NCBI RefSeq assembly: GCF_030272615.1 | Contig: NC_081412.1 | Span: 696,764,083-696,828,082 of the forward strand | Length of the DNA: 64,000 bases | Reading direction: 5' to 3' | From: Cryptomeria japonica | Lineage: Eukaryota; Streptophyta; Pinopsida; Cupressales; Cupressaceae | Part shown: positions 48,008-59,739 of the stretch, piece after piece | How positions within the stretch are numbered: the first letter of the stretch is position 1 | Layout: every line of letters begins with the position of its first letter | Program-made: the position numbers and the translations under genes | Notes under the pieces: generated by a model | What the model was told of the DNA's origin: nothing | What the model saw: only the letters and a program-made list of their open reading frames with translations | Databases searched by the model: none

Positions 48008-49466
48008 TGTATGCGGGAAAAGTGGGTCGATGAAACTCAAAATGTGAAAAATGAAGCTTCAAAGAGGATTGCTCACACACCCACAAGACTTCTTGGTGCA
48101 AGTTATGGAGTCATGAAGAATGACTCAACTTCCCAAGATTGGTTCCATGGTTCTCTATCTCACAAGGTCCCTCAAACCAATGCCTTTGCTCTCAAATCAT
48201 TGAGCAAAGTGGTTTAGGGATGACAAATGCAAGAACGAAGGATGCTTTTGATTGATTTTAACATGAATGCATCCTATTTATGCATGATTCTACAAATGAG
48301 TTAAACTAGATTATAAGATGACAAGATTAGTAGTAATACTATCCTAACATGATATACTAGTTATATGATTTAAGCTAATGATAAAGGAAGTAGTCTAAAA
48401 TGTTTATTAGATTAATTCCTATTGCAAAGAGAGACTAGATGTGCTAAAATTGAGCATAAGTGAGATACTAAAAGCTTGCATGGATCCTAAAATGGAGGAA
48501 TGAGAGCTCTATTTATAGCAAAAATAGGGCAATGGATGGCCAGGATTGAAAGACTTAATCAAGGGTCTAGATTGAAATTTATCAATCCATGTTTTCAATT
48601 TTCACCAATGAAATGGTGACAATTGTCAACATAAGGTTGGTTGAGAGGAGATGTGAGAAGCATTAAATACTTGAGAAGACCTCATGGTTACCCTAGGAGG
48701 TAAGGGTTAAGGTTAGGTTAAGGTTATCCATTGGATAAAGCTTTTACCCAATGGGTAAACTCTTGTTTAAAGGATAAAGGAATAACCATGGTCAAAGAAA
48801 TAAATGCTTGATGAGACCCTTGGGTTGGATGGAGGTTAAGTTAGGCAAAAAGTCTCTAACCATGCCACTAAGGGTTAGTTAACCATTAATGGTTTGAAGA
48901 CTTTGGGGACAAATTTGTAAGAGTCCTTCCAAATTTGGGGGCATTCAACAAGTTATCTTGTTGAATGGATAAAGGCTTTAATGCATTTTGAAGACTTTAC
49001 TCCAAATTTGAGAAGTGACCTCCTCAAATTTAGGGAAAGGGGATAATTGATGGGTTTGGGTTAATTGACTAGGATTAGATGAATTCTGGAAGAAATTAGG
49101 AATAGGGTTTAGGATGCAAGTGGGAGATGTAGGAAAGTGCAAGTGGGTGAGGGAAAAATAGAATTAATTAAAATAAATTGCTTTATTTCAATTTGGTTGC
49201 AATTTGGGGATTTTAAATAAATTAGATTTATTTAATTAGGGCAAACTATTTAATTAAATGCGAATTTAATTAAAAAGTAGAGAGGAGGGTTTTAATTAAA
49301 TAAAATGATTTATTCAATTAAATGATGCAACAAGGGCTTTGGTGAATTTAACTAAATAAATTGAATAATTTACTTAATTAAATAGAGGAATGTGGGTGAT
49401 TTAATTAAATAGAGGAATGAACATGAAATATTCATTTGGGAATATGGTCATTTTTATACGTCTACA
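48008..49466 (-). repeat. 5' LTR of element 2 (1459 bp)
   Basis: TG...CA ends, primer site on the inner side, CTTAC on the outer side. TATA box TATAAATA (minus) at 48510-48517. Lacks 15 bp present in the 3' LTR near 23920. Confidence 0.95.
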
Positions 49467-49471
49467 CTTAC

Positions 49472-52400
49472 CATAAGTAGAGAGTATGATCATAATGATA
49501 TTGAAAATCATAGTTCTATTTATCAAGCAATAAAGTGTAAAGTTAAGACTGCTAAAGCACTTGCAACAACAATATTTGGCAAAAATCTTCACTCAATTTT
49601 GGTTGTTGAATGTCCATATTTTGTTCCAAATTTGTCACGTTTACACAAGTAGCAAAATTGCAATTTTGAAAGGTTTTAAACAATGCACACAACTTTTGCA
49701 TTGTGATTGTAAGCATATTGTAAACATTTACAACTACACACCAATTTTTTCACTTTCATGAAGCTTGCAATATTAAATCAATGCTAATATGCAAAATGAT
49801 AATTTTACCTAGCTCAGGGAAGACGTGATTAAACAAAATAAATGAGACTTACATTAAAGGCATATAAAACAACAAACTAGAATATTCTTTTAAAATCAAC
49901 TAGATTATGCTTTAGTAATAATTTTATTTTCAACCCAAGTCTAGGTGTTGTATATGAACAATAAACAAGACACAAGTTGAGGTTTACATAGAATTGAGAA
50001 AGGAAAATCAAGGTGGAAAATACTAGGTTTGAGATTTTTTGTGGTTAATAAAGTCAATTGATCAAGTATCTAGGTCATTATACATGTTGAGTTCTACTAA
50101 AGATAATGAAATCATTTAAAAACCAAACCGAATTTTTTTTTATGGCCTAATGATTCTTTACTGAATTTTATTGGAGCTTTGAACTAGTAGGATCACATTG
50201 GAGGACCCCATCCCAGTGATTACAATGTTGTTGAGGCATTAGCACCTCCGAGATTTGGTTCTCCTTATCACTCCACTTACCTTGTCTCTCCATTCCTTAT
50301 CACTCCACTCACCTTATTTCTCCATTCTTTCTTCTTCCAATCCACCACTGCCACAAGCTACATGACAACCAACCATGTTTAAGGCCTTAACACCTCAAAG
50401 TAGTTGCAAGTTTGAATGGGTCTTTTTCTAGCATCTTTGTCAGTGCAAGGGTTTGAATGCACATGGTTGGGCAGAGGCCTTAATCTCTGCACACTTGCCC
50501 ATGTAAGTAGTTGCATTAGCATTAGGTTGGGGTATTAACACCCCATTCTTCTAGTCCTTGAGCCTTCTTGATAGCGTACGAGGACCATCTTGGTCAACCA
50601 CTAGCGTGTGGGGCAATGACTTGCATGGGAATCGAACAGGGACAACCCAAACAAGAGGGTCATTACCTTGCAAGGACATCCCCAACCTAATTATTTTTTT
50701 TCTTTCTATAGTTTCCCCAATAAATTTAACTCTTATAATGTAAACATGAAGTTCATATCATATTGATTCAAAGTTGGCCTTAAATAATTCAAACTTCATA
50801 TTGCATTGTTTTAGAATCAACATTTGCAACAAGCAAGAGATGTTTTTTTGGTTAGTTTGTAGACTTTTGTTTTTTTGCTCAATTCATGTGTTAAATGTGC
50901 ATTGTTCCAATGTTTACGAAAAGGGATATAAGGTCCATGCTTAATAGTATTAAGTTTATTCTTTGCATTCAAGTTCGACAATGTGCTCTTTGAGATATCA
51001 TCATGCATAGCTTTATAGTAAGCCACAAGAACTATTTTAGTAGCTAAACACAACTTTTAATATCTTGAGCTCTAATAATTATTTAGACAATTTACTAAAG
51101 TTATTTTATTGATCTAGAAGCATATGTGTTTCAACAACTGTGTTTATTAGGCCCAACCATATATTTATTCTCTTGTTAGCATATTAAAATGTTGACAATC
51201 CATTGAGAATTGATCGGTTAAAGATAAAATATCTTTTTAATTTTTGTTCCAATTTTCATTGTATTTTATTTTAGTTTTGTATTCTTTGTGTCACTTCACA
51301 AAAGAAAGTTTCTCTTTGTCTTTGTCTATGTAATTTGAAAATTGTACTAATTTTTTAACATGTTAGTTTTCTCATGTAATTTTTTTTAAAGTAAGAAATA
51401 AGAATAATCAAGAAAATGAATATCTACTCAAAACAATAGAGGTATAAATTTAGGAATAATCCATGAATGCCAAACAAATGAGTTTACATAATTATGTTTT
51501 AACAAGACATTTGAATGAAACATGACTTGGAGTTAACTTATCTTTGATTCAATCTACAACGTTGTCGAGACTTTTCTAGTTAGAGATACATAAAGGTTGT
51601 CACTACCTTGAAATGTGCATCCTTTGTTGAGAAATCCATACAAGAACTAGTTGAAATGATGAATGAGTTACAAGAGGTACAATCATATTTTGAGTTGAGT
51701 TTAGTAAGATCACAACATAATAAGAAAATTATAATTTTTTTGTTAAAAACACAATTAATAATGTTGAATAATTAAAATTCAAACCTATTTTTGAGAGAAT
51801 ACAATGGTAGTGAACACATTAGTTAGATGGTGATAATAGATGGCTACATTGTTGCTTCATTGAGAGTAAGTTTTCTTACACAATCAATTTCATTTGCAAT
51901 ATTTCTAGATGTTGATTAACATTACATGTAGAATAATAGTTGGTAATGAAAGTAGATAACAATGCATGCATGATTCTATGTGTCAATGATTAGCCTTTTT
52001 ATTGCATGGGGTCAAAGGTTGCTTTTGAACACCTCATTTAATCAATTTAGATAAGTTAAATTGGATAAATATTCTACTACATTCAAAGTTTTGATGCTCC
52101 AATTAGGTCTTTTTTCAGTAACATCATCCACTTGAAAAACTTCAATTAGATTTGTAGTGCTCCTTGCATCTTGTTGCAAGCCCTTCACGCCTTTGTGATA
52201 TTGTTTCTATATTTTCAATAATAAGATCAATTAATCAAGAAAATTTATTTTAATTAGGAAATTCTAGAGATACTAGGCATTATGAAGCTAAAACTACTAG
52301 GCATTTTTTGTAAGGAAAAGCGTAGCATTGAGCATATTGACTATGCACCTCATTATTTTGTAACAAAATTTATATGTTGATTTGAGCTCACTAAAATGAT

Positions 52401-53490
52401 CTTAGAAATTTTTTACTCTTACTAAACTTAATAAAACTTAAAATTTCGAGTTCTTTACCATACCATGGATCAAAACAAAAGTATTGTGCATATAGACACA
52501 TAGCATCACACAAATTTTGGTAAATTATTTATTAAGATTAGAATATTCAAAACACTAACATAAGACTATATCCATTAATCCATTTAATAAGTTATTTTGC
52601 ACTATGGCGCTTCAAATATTTTCAAGCCATGTTGTAGTCAATGCCAAATATGAAACTTAAACGTAATTTGTTTTTAACATTTCACTCCATAAAATTATTG
52701 AAGCATTGAAATAAAATATTTTACACTCTAATTAGACATAAAATGTAAACTCAAACTAGCTATAAACTAAAATTCAAGCTTGTTATGTTAGGTCTCAAAT
52801 GCTAATTCACATTTACTATGACACTAAGTAGACTACAATAAAAAGTGAGAATTAAAATAACAATCATGTCAATATCACTTACATTAACATAAAATAAAAT
52901 TATATCATCTATAGATACTTCAACACTAAAAATGAATTGCATTTCCCACATACATTATTGGATCCTACTCCCATTTTTTCCTAAAAGACATTAAATGCCA
53001 TTATCATCCTCATTCAATAATAAAAGAAAGAATTGTGTGCAATATAAATTTTCTAAACAACAACCTTACCACTATTTTCATTAATTAAACATTCATTTAA
53101 TGTGCTATAAAGATGAAACTATGTGTTTTACATTCAATTTGTAATGTTTCATGGTATTGCTTTTGCATTACTATGATCAAAATCTTGTATTATTCTATTT
53201 ATTCTATTATTTTAAGTCATAATGCATATACCATTATTACAAGATTAGATCATTTCCAATATAGACAAATCACTATAAATATCAATGATTTTTGAATTTC
53301 ATCTTGATAATATTGGACAATAAAAATGATCTCATGTAAGCAATACCTTGTAGTGATTCTAATATGATTACAAAGTGTTGGCAAGTTTTAATAGTTGTTT
53401 TAATGTTAAAGTAAAATCGAGAAATGCTGCTAATGAAAAATTAGTTTTGAAGTTAACTTTTTGCATATACTGATTCACAACCCTCTCAAT
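49472..53490. other. AT-rich intergenic stretch, no gene seen
   Basis: Four kilobases of flanking sequence after element 2. Open frames are short and without recognisable domains. A segment at about 50190-50700 is less AT-rich and ends in a T run; on the minus strand it has a GTTCGATTCCC box (about 50630) that could belong to an old tRNA-derived short element, but no good A box was found. Confidence 0.5.
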
Positions 53491-53499
53491 ATAACTATG

Positions 53500-55654
53500 T
53501 GTCTAATAAAGTTCAATGACCAAAACTATCAACTATGGAAGATGCAAATGGAATACTATCTATAGCACTCGTGTCTTTTCATATTATTGGGTGGAAAAAT
53601 AAAGAAACTAGCGAACATGACAGATCCAAAATTTGGGGTTCTTGATAAAAAAAGACATTAGGAACAACATAGTTGTTCTTAGTAGCGTCAGTGGCTTTTC
53701 ATAGATCAAAAGAAACAAAAAGAGTGAAACTAATGTCAGTATTAGATAGACTATATGAAAAATCCTTAGCTTCAAATAAGGTATTTCTTGTGAAACATTT
53801 ATTTAATATGAAGATGTTAGAAGGTGGGTTTGTTGTTGATCATTTAAATGAGTTTAACATGACCTCTCTAAGTCAGCTGAGTTATTTAAAAGTAATCTTT
53901 GATGATGAGGTCAAGGATCTCTTTATTGCTAGAAAGTTGGAATAGCTTGGTCATGACTGTAAGTAATTATATCTCTAGTTCAAATAATTTAAACTTTCAT
54001 GATGTTGTTGGTATTATCCTTAGTGAGGAAATGTGACAGAAAATCACAGGTGAGACATCAAGTAATATTTTGATTGTGGAGAAAAGAGAAGGCATGAGGA
54101 GAGAGGAAGGAGCCTAGAAAATTGTGGAAAACATAAGAAGGAAATATTAGAGTCCAGGGTAAGGTTAGAGTGTTGGCATTGCTAGAAGAAACCTGGACAC
54201 CTAAAGAAAGAGTGTCCATCTAGAAATATGAAAACAAGGAGATGGACAACAAGGAAGCAAATGTAGTAGGTTATGTTTTGCAAGATTCTTTAATCCTTTC
54301 TTTAGATAATATTATTGATTCTTGGGTGTTAGAATCAGGGGCTACATTTCATGTCACACTCTATAGGAAATATTTTGTGGACTATGTTCAAAGTGATTCT
54401 AGAAAATTTTATTTTGGTGATGATGAACCATGAAAAAATGTTGTAAAGGGTAGGATGTAAATAAAATTGCCAAATAGAAACCAATGGTTACTAAAAAAGG
54501 TGAGACATGTTCCTAATTTGAGAAAAAATCTAATATCAACAAGACAATTATGAAGTGAAGGTTGCATAGTTACATTTACAGATAATCCATGGGAGGTAAC
54601 TAAAGGCTCGTTGATAATAGAAAAAGGAGAAAAGATAGGTACATTGTATTTATGTATCGGTAATTATAATTTTTTATATTTCCTTAACTGCCACAAGAAC
54701 AAATACATCATAAAGGAACAATAGGCTTGGTCACATGAGTGAGAAGGGGATGGGGATTCTCCATTCAAGGAATTTATTGCTAGGTTTGAAGCAAGTTCAT
54801 TTAAATTTATGTGAAAAATGTATTTATGGAAAACAAAAGAGAGTCATATTTCTCAGAGTTGGGAAAGAAAAGAAGAGTGAAATGTTAGATCTTATGCATT
54901 CAAATGTATGGGGATTGGCTTAGGTATAATCTCTTGATGGATTGTATTATTATGTCACTTTTATTGATGATACAACTAGAAAAACATGTGTTTATTTCAT
55001 TCCTAAAAAGTTTGACATGTTTGATACTTTTTTAAAATGGAAAGCTTTAGTTGAGAATGAGATAGGTTATAAGTTAAATTTTCCAATATAAGATAATGAA
55101 GGTGAATACTACAATGAGGAGTTTGATAGTTACTGTTTATACTGTGGGATTCATAGACAAATGGTGGTTCCAAGAGCACCATAAGAAAATGACGTGTCTT
55201 AAAATATTAATAGAACAATCATGGAGTGTGCAACGAGTATGAGATTGCATGCATGATTTCCATTACAATTTTGGGCAAATGTTTTGGATATTGTTGTTTA
55301 CATAATAAATAGAGGGTTCAAGTTCCTTAGATGGTGGCATTTCATAGGAGACATGGATAGGTAAAAAGGTAAACTACCCATTTTTCAAAAGTTTTGGTTG
55401 TGAGGCATTTGTCCATATTGACATAAAATAGAACAAATCTTGAGGCAAAATCAAAGAAGTGTTCATTTATTAGATATGGAGTTAATAAATTCAATTATCA
55501 CCTATGAGATTATCAAAATCACAAAATAATTTGGAGTAAAGATTTAATATTCAACGAGAAGGTTATGTACACATATTAGTTGCAAGGAAAGAAAAACATA
55601 AAATATATACAATGCTTGATGAAATCCCCAAAAAAGTAGTTCCAACAATACTAG
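53500..55654 (+). pseudogene. Decayed Ty1/copia fragment: gag, protease, partial integrase
   Basis: Pieces in several frames follow the order of a Ty1/copia polyprotein. KFNDQNYQLWKMQMEYYL near 53510 is the gag N-terminus; 53673-53945 is the UBN2-type gag core (LASNKVFLVKHLFNMKMLEGG). A CCHC knuckle (C-W-H-C, H, C) lies near 54170-54215 with a stop inside it. 54242-54433 holds the protease segment SWVLESGATFHVT, where the expected catalytic Asp is Glu. 54735-54923 is the GAG pre-integrase region (CEKCIYGKQKR), followed by integrase segments with FIDDTTRKT near 54965 and DNEGEYYNEEF near 55095. No reverse transcriptase follows, because a later LTR element begins at 55655. Many stops; dead. Confidence 0.85.
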
Positions 55655-57580
55655 TGTAGCATCCTAAATTGCACTCACCTACAATTTTGTCCTCACTTAG
55701 GCCTCACTTTGGTGTTTCATCCTCTAAGCCTAATTGGAGCATTGATTTCGCTCACACCGACTATCAAACATAACTTTTCACTATCTACACCGACTCCCTT
55801 TGATCTTGGAGCTCTCATTTCTAGGACCATTGCACCCAACACCATGGTCCTCTAAAAAAGGGCCCATTTGGGGCCTCATAATGGTCACCTAATTTGGGTG
55901 GGGACCTAGTTCCCATGTTGGCTCATGTTGGAAATTCAATTTGTTTTTTGACCAACAAGTATAAAAGGAGGTCTACCCCTCTCATTTTAAAACCTAATAG
56001 ATCAATTTATCATCCTACATTTTAGCAAATTTAAGTGAGAAAACAATTAGTCTTCTATTAAGAATTGGAGTAGAAGTGAAGTCAAGATTCAAGCATTGGA
56101 GATGACATTCATGTTTTATGTTTTATGAAGACTATCTATATGAAACCTTGATTCCTTGTGAAGACAAAAAACTTCATTAAAGGTATATCATTAGTGTTTC
56201 AAACATTTTAGCCTTTCCCTCAAAAGGAAATTATTTTACAATGGTACTTCATTTACACTTTCAATTCAATTTCGTGGTCAATTACAAAACCAAGGTTTGA
56301 CCTAAGGCAAACCCTCATTCCCAACAATTTCCCCCTTCATTCTATGTGTACATGAAACAAGTATAGAGCCATGTTCAAGATGATCAATAGGATTTGTGGA
56401 GACAAAAAGGTTCACCTTTTGATGGCAATAAATTTGGAGGATTAGGCCGAATTAGAGCAGCATGATCTCAAAAAATTAGGCAAAATGTTTGGGAATAGAT
56501 CTGAATCATCTTTTTCTACTCAGATCTAGGTTGGTGGCTCTATACGACATTTGTAAATCACTATTTCTATTAGATTGCTTCAATAATTCAAAATTCAATT
56601 CAACTTAGGGAAGAAAGAACCCTGTCTAGGAGGCTTGGAATCTAATCATAATCTTGACATATCAAGGTCAGCTCCATTAGATTTCATCTTTCCCCTAATG
56701 TAATGGTGAATTAGGTCATTTAGTGGTTTTATTATCTTAATTAACCCTAACTCTAATTTTTCACCATGCACATTTTTGTGAACCCGACTTCTTACACCTT
56801 GATTTCTGATTGGTGATCTCAGATTTGATTTTTGTAAAATTTTAAAATTAAAATTTAGCTTTGCAAGCTTTATTTTCAATTGAATTACATAAATTTAGAG
56901 GTTAAATTCACATAAACCTTATTTATAATTCCAAAATTGAACTTATGGGTTGCCTAATTTGGATTCATTATCTCAGATCTAATTGTTTATGCATTTTAAA
57001 ATTCAAATTTGCACTCATATATCTCATTTTCAATTGAATTCCATAAATTTATAGGTTGATTTCACACAAACCCTAATTTATAATTCTAAAATTCACTTGT
57101 AGATTGCATAATTTTTCAAATCCATTTTCAGATCTAATCTTTATGACATGTTATGCAATGATTTAGAGGGATTTATCTTTCAAATTCATAAATCAAATTG
57201 CTTAATTAATTGGTTAATCAATCACTTTTACAAATTTTTGCATTGTTTAATCATAATCTTCTATTTGCACGTTCAAATTTCCCTCCTTTGTGCATGGTTT
57301 TTGTTACCATTTGTCCTATCTACAATATTCTCTTGAGAAGTATTTGTAGAATTAAGGCTTCCCAAGGTTTAATTACTAAGGATATGGAGTGTAATTTGGA
57401 TAACTTATTTCATGAGAAAGTTGGTGGCTCTTCCAACCTAACAAATGATGTCATTTATTATCATTCTCTTCAAAATTTTCATGATGAGAATGAATCGCTA
57501 ACTAGGATTACCGTTGACAAATTGGAGAAGATTGACAATGGATTTGAAAATCTTCAACGATGGATGAGTCAACAATAGCT
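55655..57580 (+). mobile_element. Element 4: 5' LTR and leader related to element 3
   Basis: An LTR of 1118 bp (55655-56772) starts TGTAGCATCCTAAATTG, close to the element 3 LTR start, and ends TGCACA. A primer-site-like TGTGAACCCGACTTC follows at about 56776, corresponding to TGGTGAACCCGATGTG of element 3. The leader then resembles that of element 3. A TATAAAAGG box lies at about 55970. An open stretch at 57210-57578 (122 residues, ending FENLQRWMSQQ) has no known domain but may be the start of its coding region. No second LTR was found in the window, so the element is truncated or its end is too decayed to see. Confidence 0.65.
57210..57578 (+). CDS. Unknown 122-residue ORF in element 4
   Basis: The N-terminal part is probably translated leader; the C-terminal 70 residues look protein-like (acidic/helical, LDNLFHEKVGG, DENESLTRITVDKLEKIDNG). 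No domain recognised. Its place after an LTR and primer site suggests the beginning of a gag-like protein. Could be a chance frame. Confidence 0.35.
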   Translation: MVNQSLLQIFALFNHNLLFARSNFPPLCMVFVTICPIYNILLRSICRIKASQGLITKDMECNLDNLFHEKVGGSSNLTNDVIYYHSLQNFHDENESLTRITVDKLEKIDNGFENLQRWMSQQ

Positions 57581-57589
57581 GGAAAGTGA

Positions 57590-58969
57590 CACTAATACAT
57601 TTGGCCTAAAATTCCGATGGAGGTTTCTGACAGAGAAGGTATATTATGACCAATTTGATTTTTTTTTTTAAATGCCCGAATTTGTTGGAATTTTGATGAT
57701 AATTTCACATTTGGTTTCGATGGAGAAGGCATTAGTAATGAAATTTATTTTTTTTTGAAAAAAAGTGCCTGCTTTCATCAAAATTCTGACGACCACGGGC
57801 ATTAATTTAATAAAAAAAATGAGTGCAAGTCATTTGCTCAATCAATCCCACGCAAGCTTTGTCGACCTCTGGCAACCTTGCATGCAAGCTTTGTCGGCCT
57901 CTGACAACCCTGTGTGCGATCTCCTAAAAGGTAAGGCTCTTTTGCATATGAATTTTCATTTTAAATTAAATCTTCTTATGCCTTAAGATTTCTATCTTGA
58001 ATATACAAACCCTAGTGCCCAATTTTCTCAATCTAGCTACATCCACCTTCCATGGCTTCCTATGATACACCCACCTTAATAGATGCCTCCACAATATAGT
58101 GGATTGAAATCAATGAAAGAGGGGAAGAGTGGATAGAGATATTATTGGAGGAGATCGGGCTGTGTGTGATCATGAGTCCATAAGAGGGAAGAGGAGAAGA
58201 TGGCACACTTGATGGAGGAGGTCAACAAGTGTCCCAACTAAGTTTTGACCATGGAGGCAACTAAACTGCAATCAAAATAAACTAGGAAATTATATTAACG
58301 CATCTGTATTTTTTTAGGTCTCCACCACACAAGTCTTATGATTCTCACAATCTCTACAACAACCATTGCACAAGCTGCCATAGCAACAACCACCCTAAAA
58401 TTCCACTCCATGGTGGTTGTTTTCATGCTCCCTAAAACTTTTGTCATTCCATAATTCATATGGTTTTCTTTGGAATAGCCGTGTCTTTTACTCTTTTTTA
58501 AACATGTAGGTCAACTTGCTATCAATATCTTAAAACTACCTGTCCAATTTCTTTAGAGGCTCCTTTAGAAACAATGATATGTATGGATACTCTAGAATTG
58601 TTGGGATTGCTTCCTAGTCCTTCATATCCCAACAACTCATTTGTATGTTGAATATTTTTAGAATTGCTCTAAAATAAGGTTGTTGTCATGTTTTTACCCA
58701 TACCAAGCAAGCATGAGGTGTATTGAGTACTAAATTTGTTTGAGCTCACGAGAAAGGTATTAGTATTTTTATGAGGAGATCAATAACGTAATCTTCAAGT
58801 ATAATTAATGTACATGGATGAGTTGTTTGTAGTGTATAAAATTGCAGTAAGTAGATGAAATGCTCGTTGTTCATAAATATAAGAACAAAAACTGCAGGCC
58901 TAAATGAGTAGATGGAATGATTACCATGAGGGAAAAAGGTTTAGAGAAATAAGTTGTTTGTGGAAAGTA
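57590..58969. other. Intergenic stretch with a short duplication
   Basis: No gene recognised. A unit of about 34 bp (GCAAGCTTTGTCGACCTCTG and following) is present twice at about 57850-57915. Confidence 0.5.
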
Positions 58970-58986
58970 AACATAGGCATCACATC

Positions 58987-59722
58987 TGAGTAAGGATAAG
59001 GAGGGTGTTGGAGAAGGGTTATTCCTGGATAATCTCAAAAACCTTACCAAGGCTAGATTGGGTTTTGACAAGTGGATTTATGAATTTTTAAAGAATTTGG
59101 AAAAAAATGGGAAGCAGCTGGAAGAGAAAAGGAAGGAAGATGAAAGGAACTAGAAGTAATGGAAGCAGGACATGGAGGAAAAAGCTAAGAAGATGGAAGC
59201 TCAGATTGACTATCTGGAAGAAGGTAAAGTGGTAATGAAAAACCTGCTGGGAATGATTCTGAATATCTTGACTGATGTTACTAAGAACCTAGAGGAAATA
59301 TCTAAGGTCCTTGAAAGCTCCAACTCCCCCAAACTGGTGGCAGACCTTCACATTGATGAAGATGCTATCGAGACTGGGATTGGGGAATCAACTCCTGGTG
59401 GAGCGACAAAGAGAACTAGGGTGAGCTTGAAGAAAGCTATTGTGGCGTCTTCTAAGGAAATCCCTAATCTTAGGGATACTATTAAAGAACTGTATGGGAT
59501 TAGCAGTAACTTGGCTAATGCCCTAAAAAACATAAAATAGTTCCTTTTCTATGCTTTGTCTGGTGGTCGCTGGTTTTTTGAGGATTTTTCGCTTGTTTTT
59601 TTTAGTTGCTATGCTGGTTTTTCTTATGTATGTTCCTTTTGGTTTCTTAATGCTTTTCTCTCTTAAGGATCTTTTGTAAAGGGTTTCGGGGCCCCTTCAA
59701 AACCCGTTTTTACCTTAATAAA
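58987..59722 (+). mobile_element. LINE-like non-LTR insertion with 17-bp target duplication
   Basis: A 736-bp segment is flanked by AAACATAGGCATCACAT at 58970-58986 and 59723-59739. Its right end is TTACCTTAATAAAAA, an A-rich tail as expected of target-primed insertion, preceded by a GGGTTTCGGGGCCCC / AAAACCCG stretch like plant LINE 3' ends. It has room for only one short ORF, so it is a 5'-truncated or non-autonomous copy. Confidence 0.75.
59172..59540 (+). CDS. Coiled-coil ORF inside the LINE-like insertion
   Basis: A 122-residue frame (MEEKAKKMEAQIDYLEEG...) predicted to form coiled coils. The same frame extends upstream to about 59000 (FDKWIYEFLKNLEKNG), interrupted by TAG and TAA near 59150-59160, so the original protein was at least 50 residues longer. 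It has no recognised domain. It could be the ORF of a non-autonomous non-LTR element. No endonuclease or reverse transcriptase is present. Confidence 0.5.
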   Translation: MEEKAKKMEAQIDYLEEGKVVMKNLLGMILNILTDVTKNLEEISKVLESSNSPKLVADLHIDEDAIETGIGESTPGGATKRTRVSLKKAIVASSKEIPNLRDTIKELYGISSNLANALKNIK

Positions 59723-59739
59723 AAACATAGGCATCACAT

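Larger units (their letters stand above)
22522..49466 (-). mobile_element. Element 2: complete Tat/Ogre-like Ty3/gypsy retrotransposon with nested element
   Basis: Two LTRs (22522-23995 and 48008-49466) flank a 24-kb interior, with the 5-bp target duplication CTTAC at 22517-22521 and 49467-49471. On the minus strand the order is 5' LTR, primer site, leader (split by element 3), ORF0 remnant, gag, CHHC/protease/G-patch, RT, dual RNase H, integrase, a non-coding and antisense-gene region, polypurine tract and 3' LTR. Without element 3 it is about 18.2 kb, in the range of Ogre-like elements. All coding regions are broken by stops and frameshifts, so it is not autonomous now. Confidence 0.95.

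Noticed and set aside
47957-48217. Plus-strand ORF across primer site and LTR of element 2
   Set aside because: It crosses functional non-coding signals and recurs only because the LTR sequence recurs.
50541-50700. tRNA gene or SINE on the minus strand
   Set aside because: A good B box is present but no convincing A box or cloverleaf; too weak to call.
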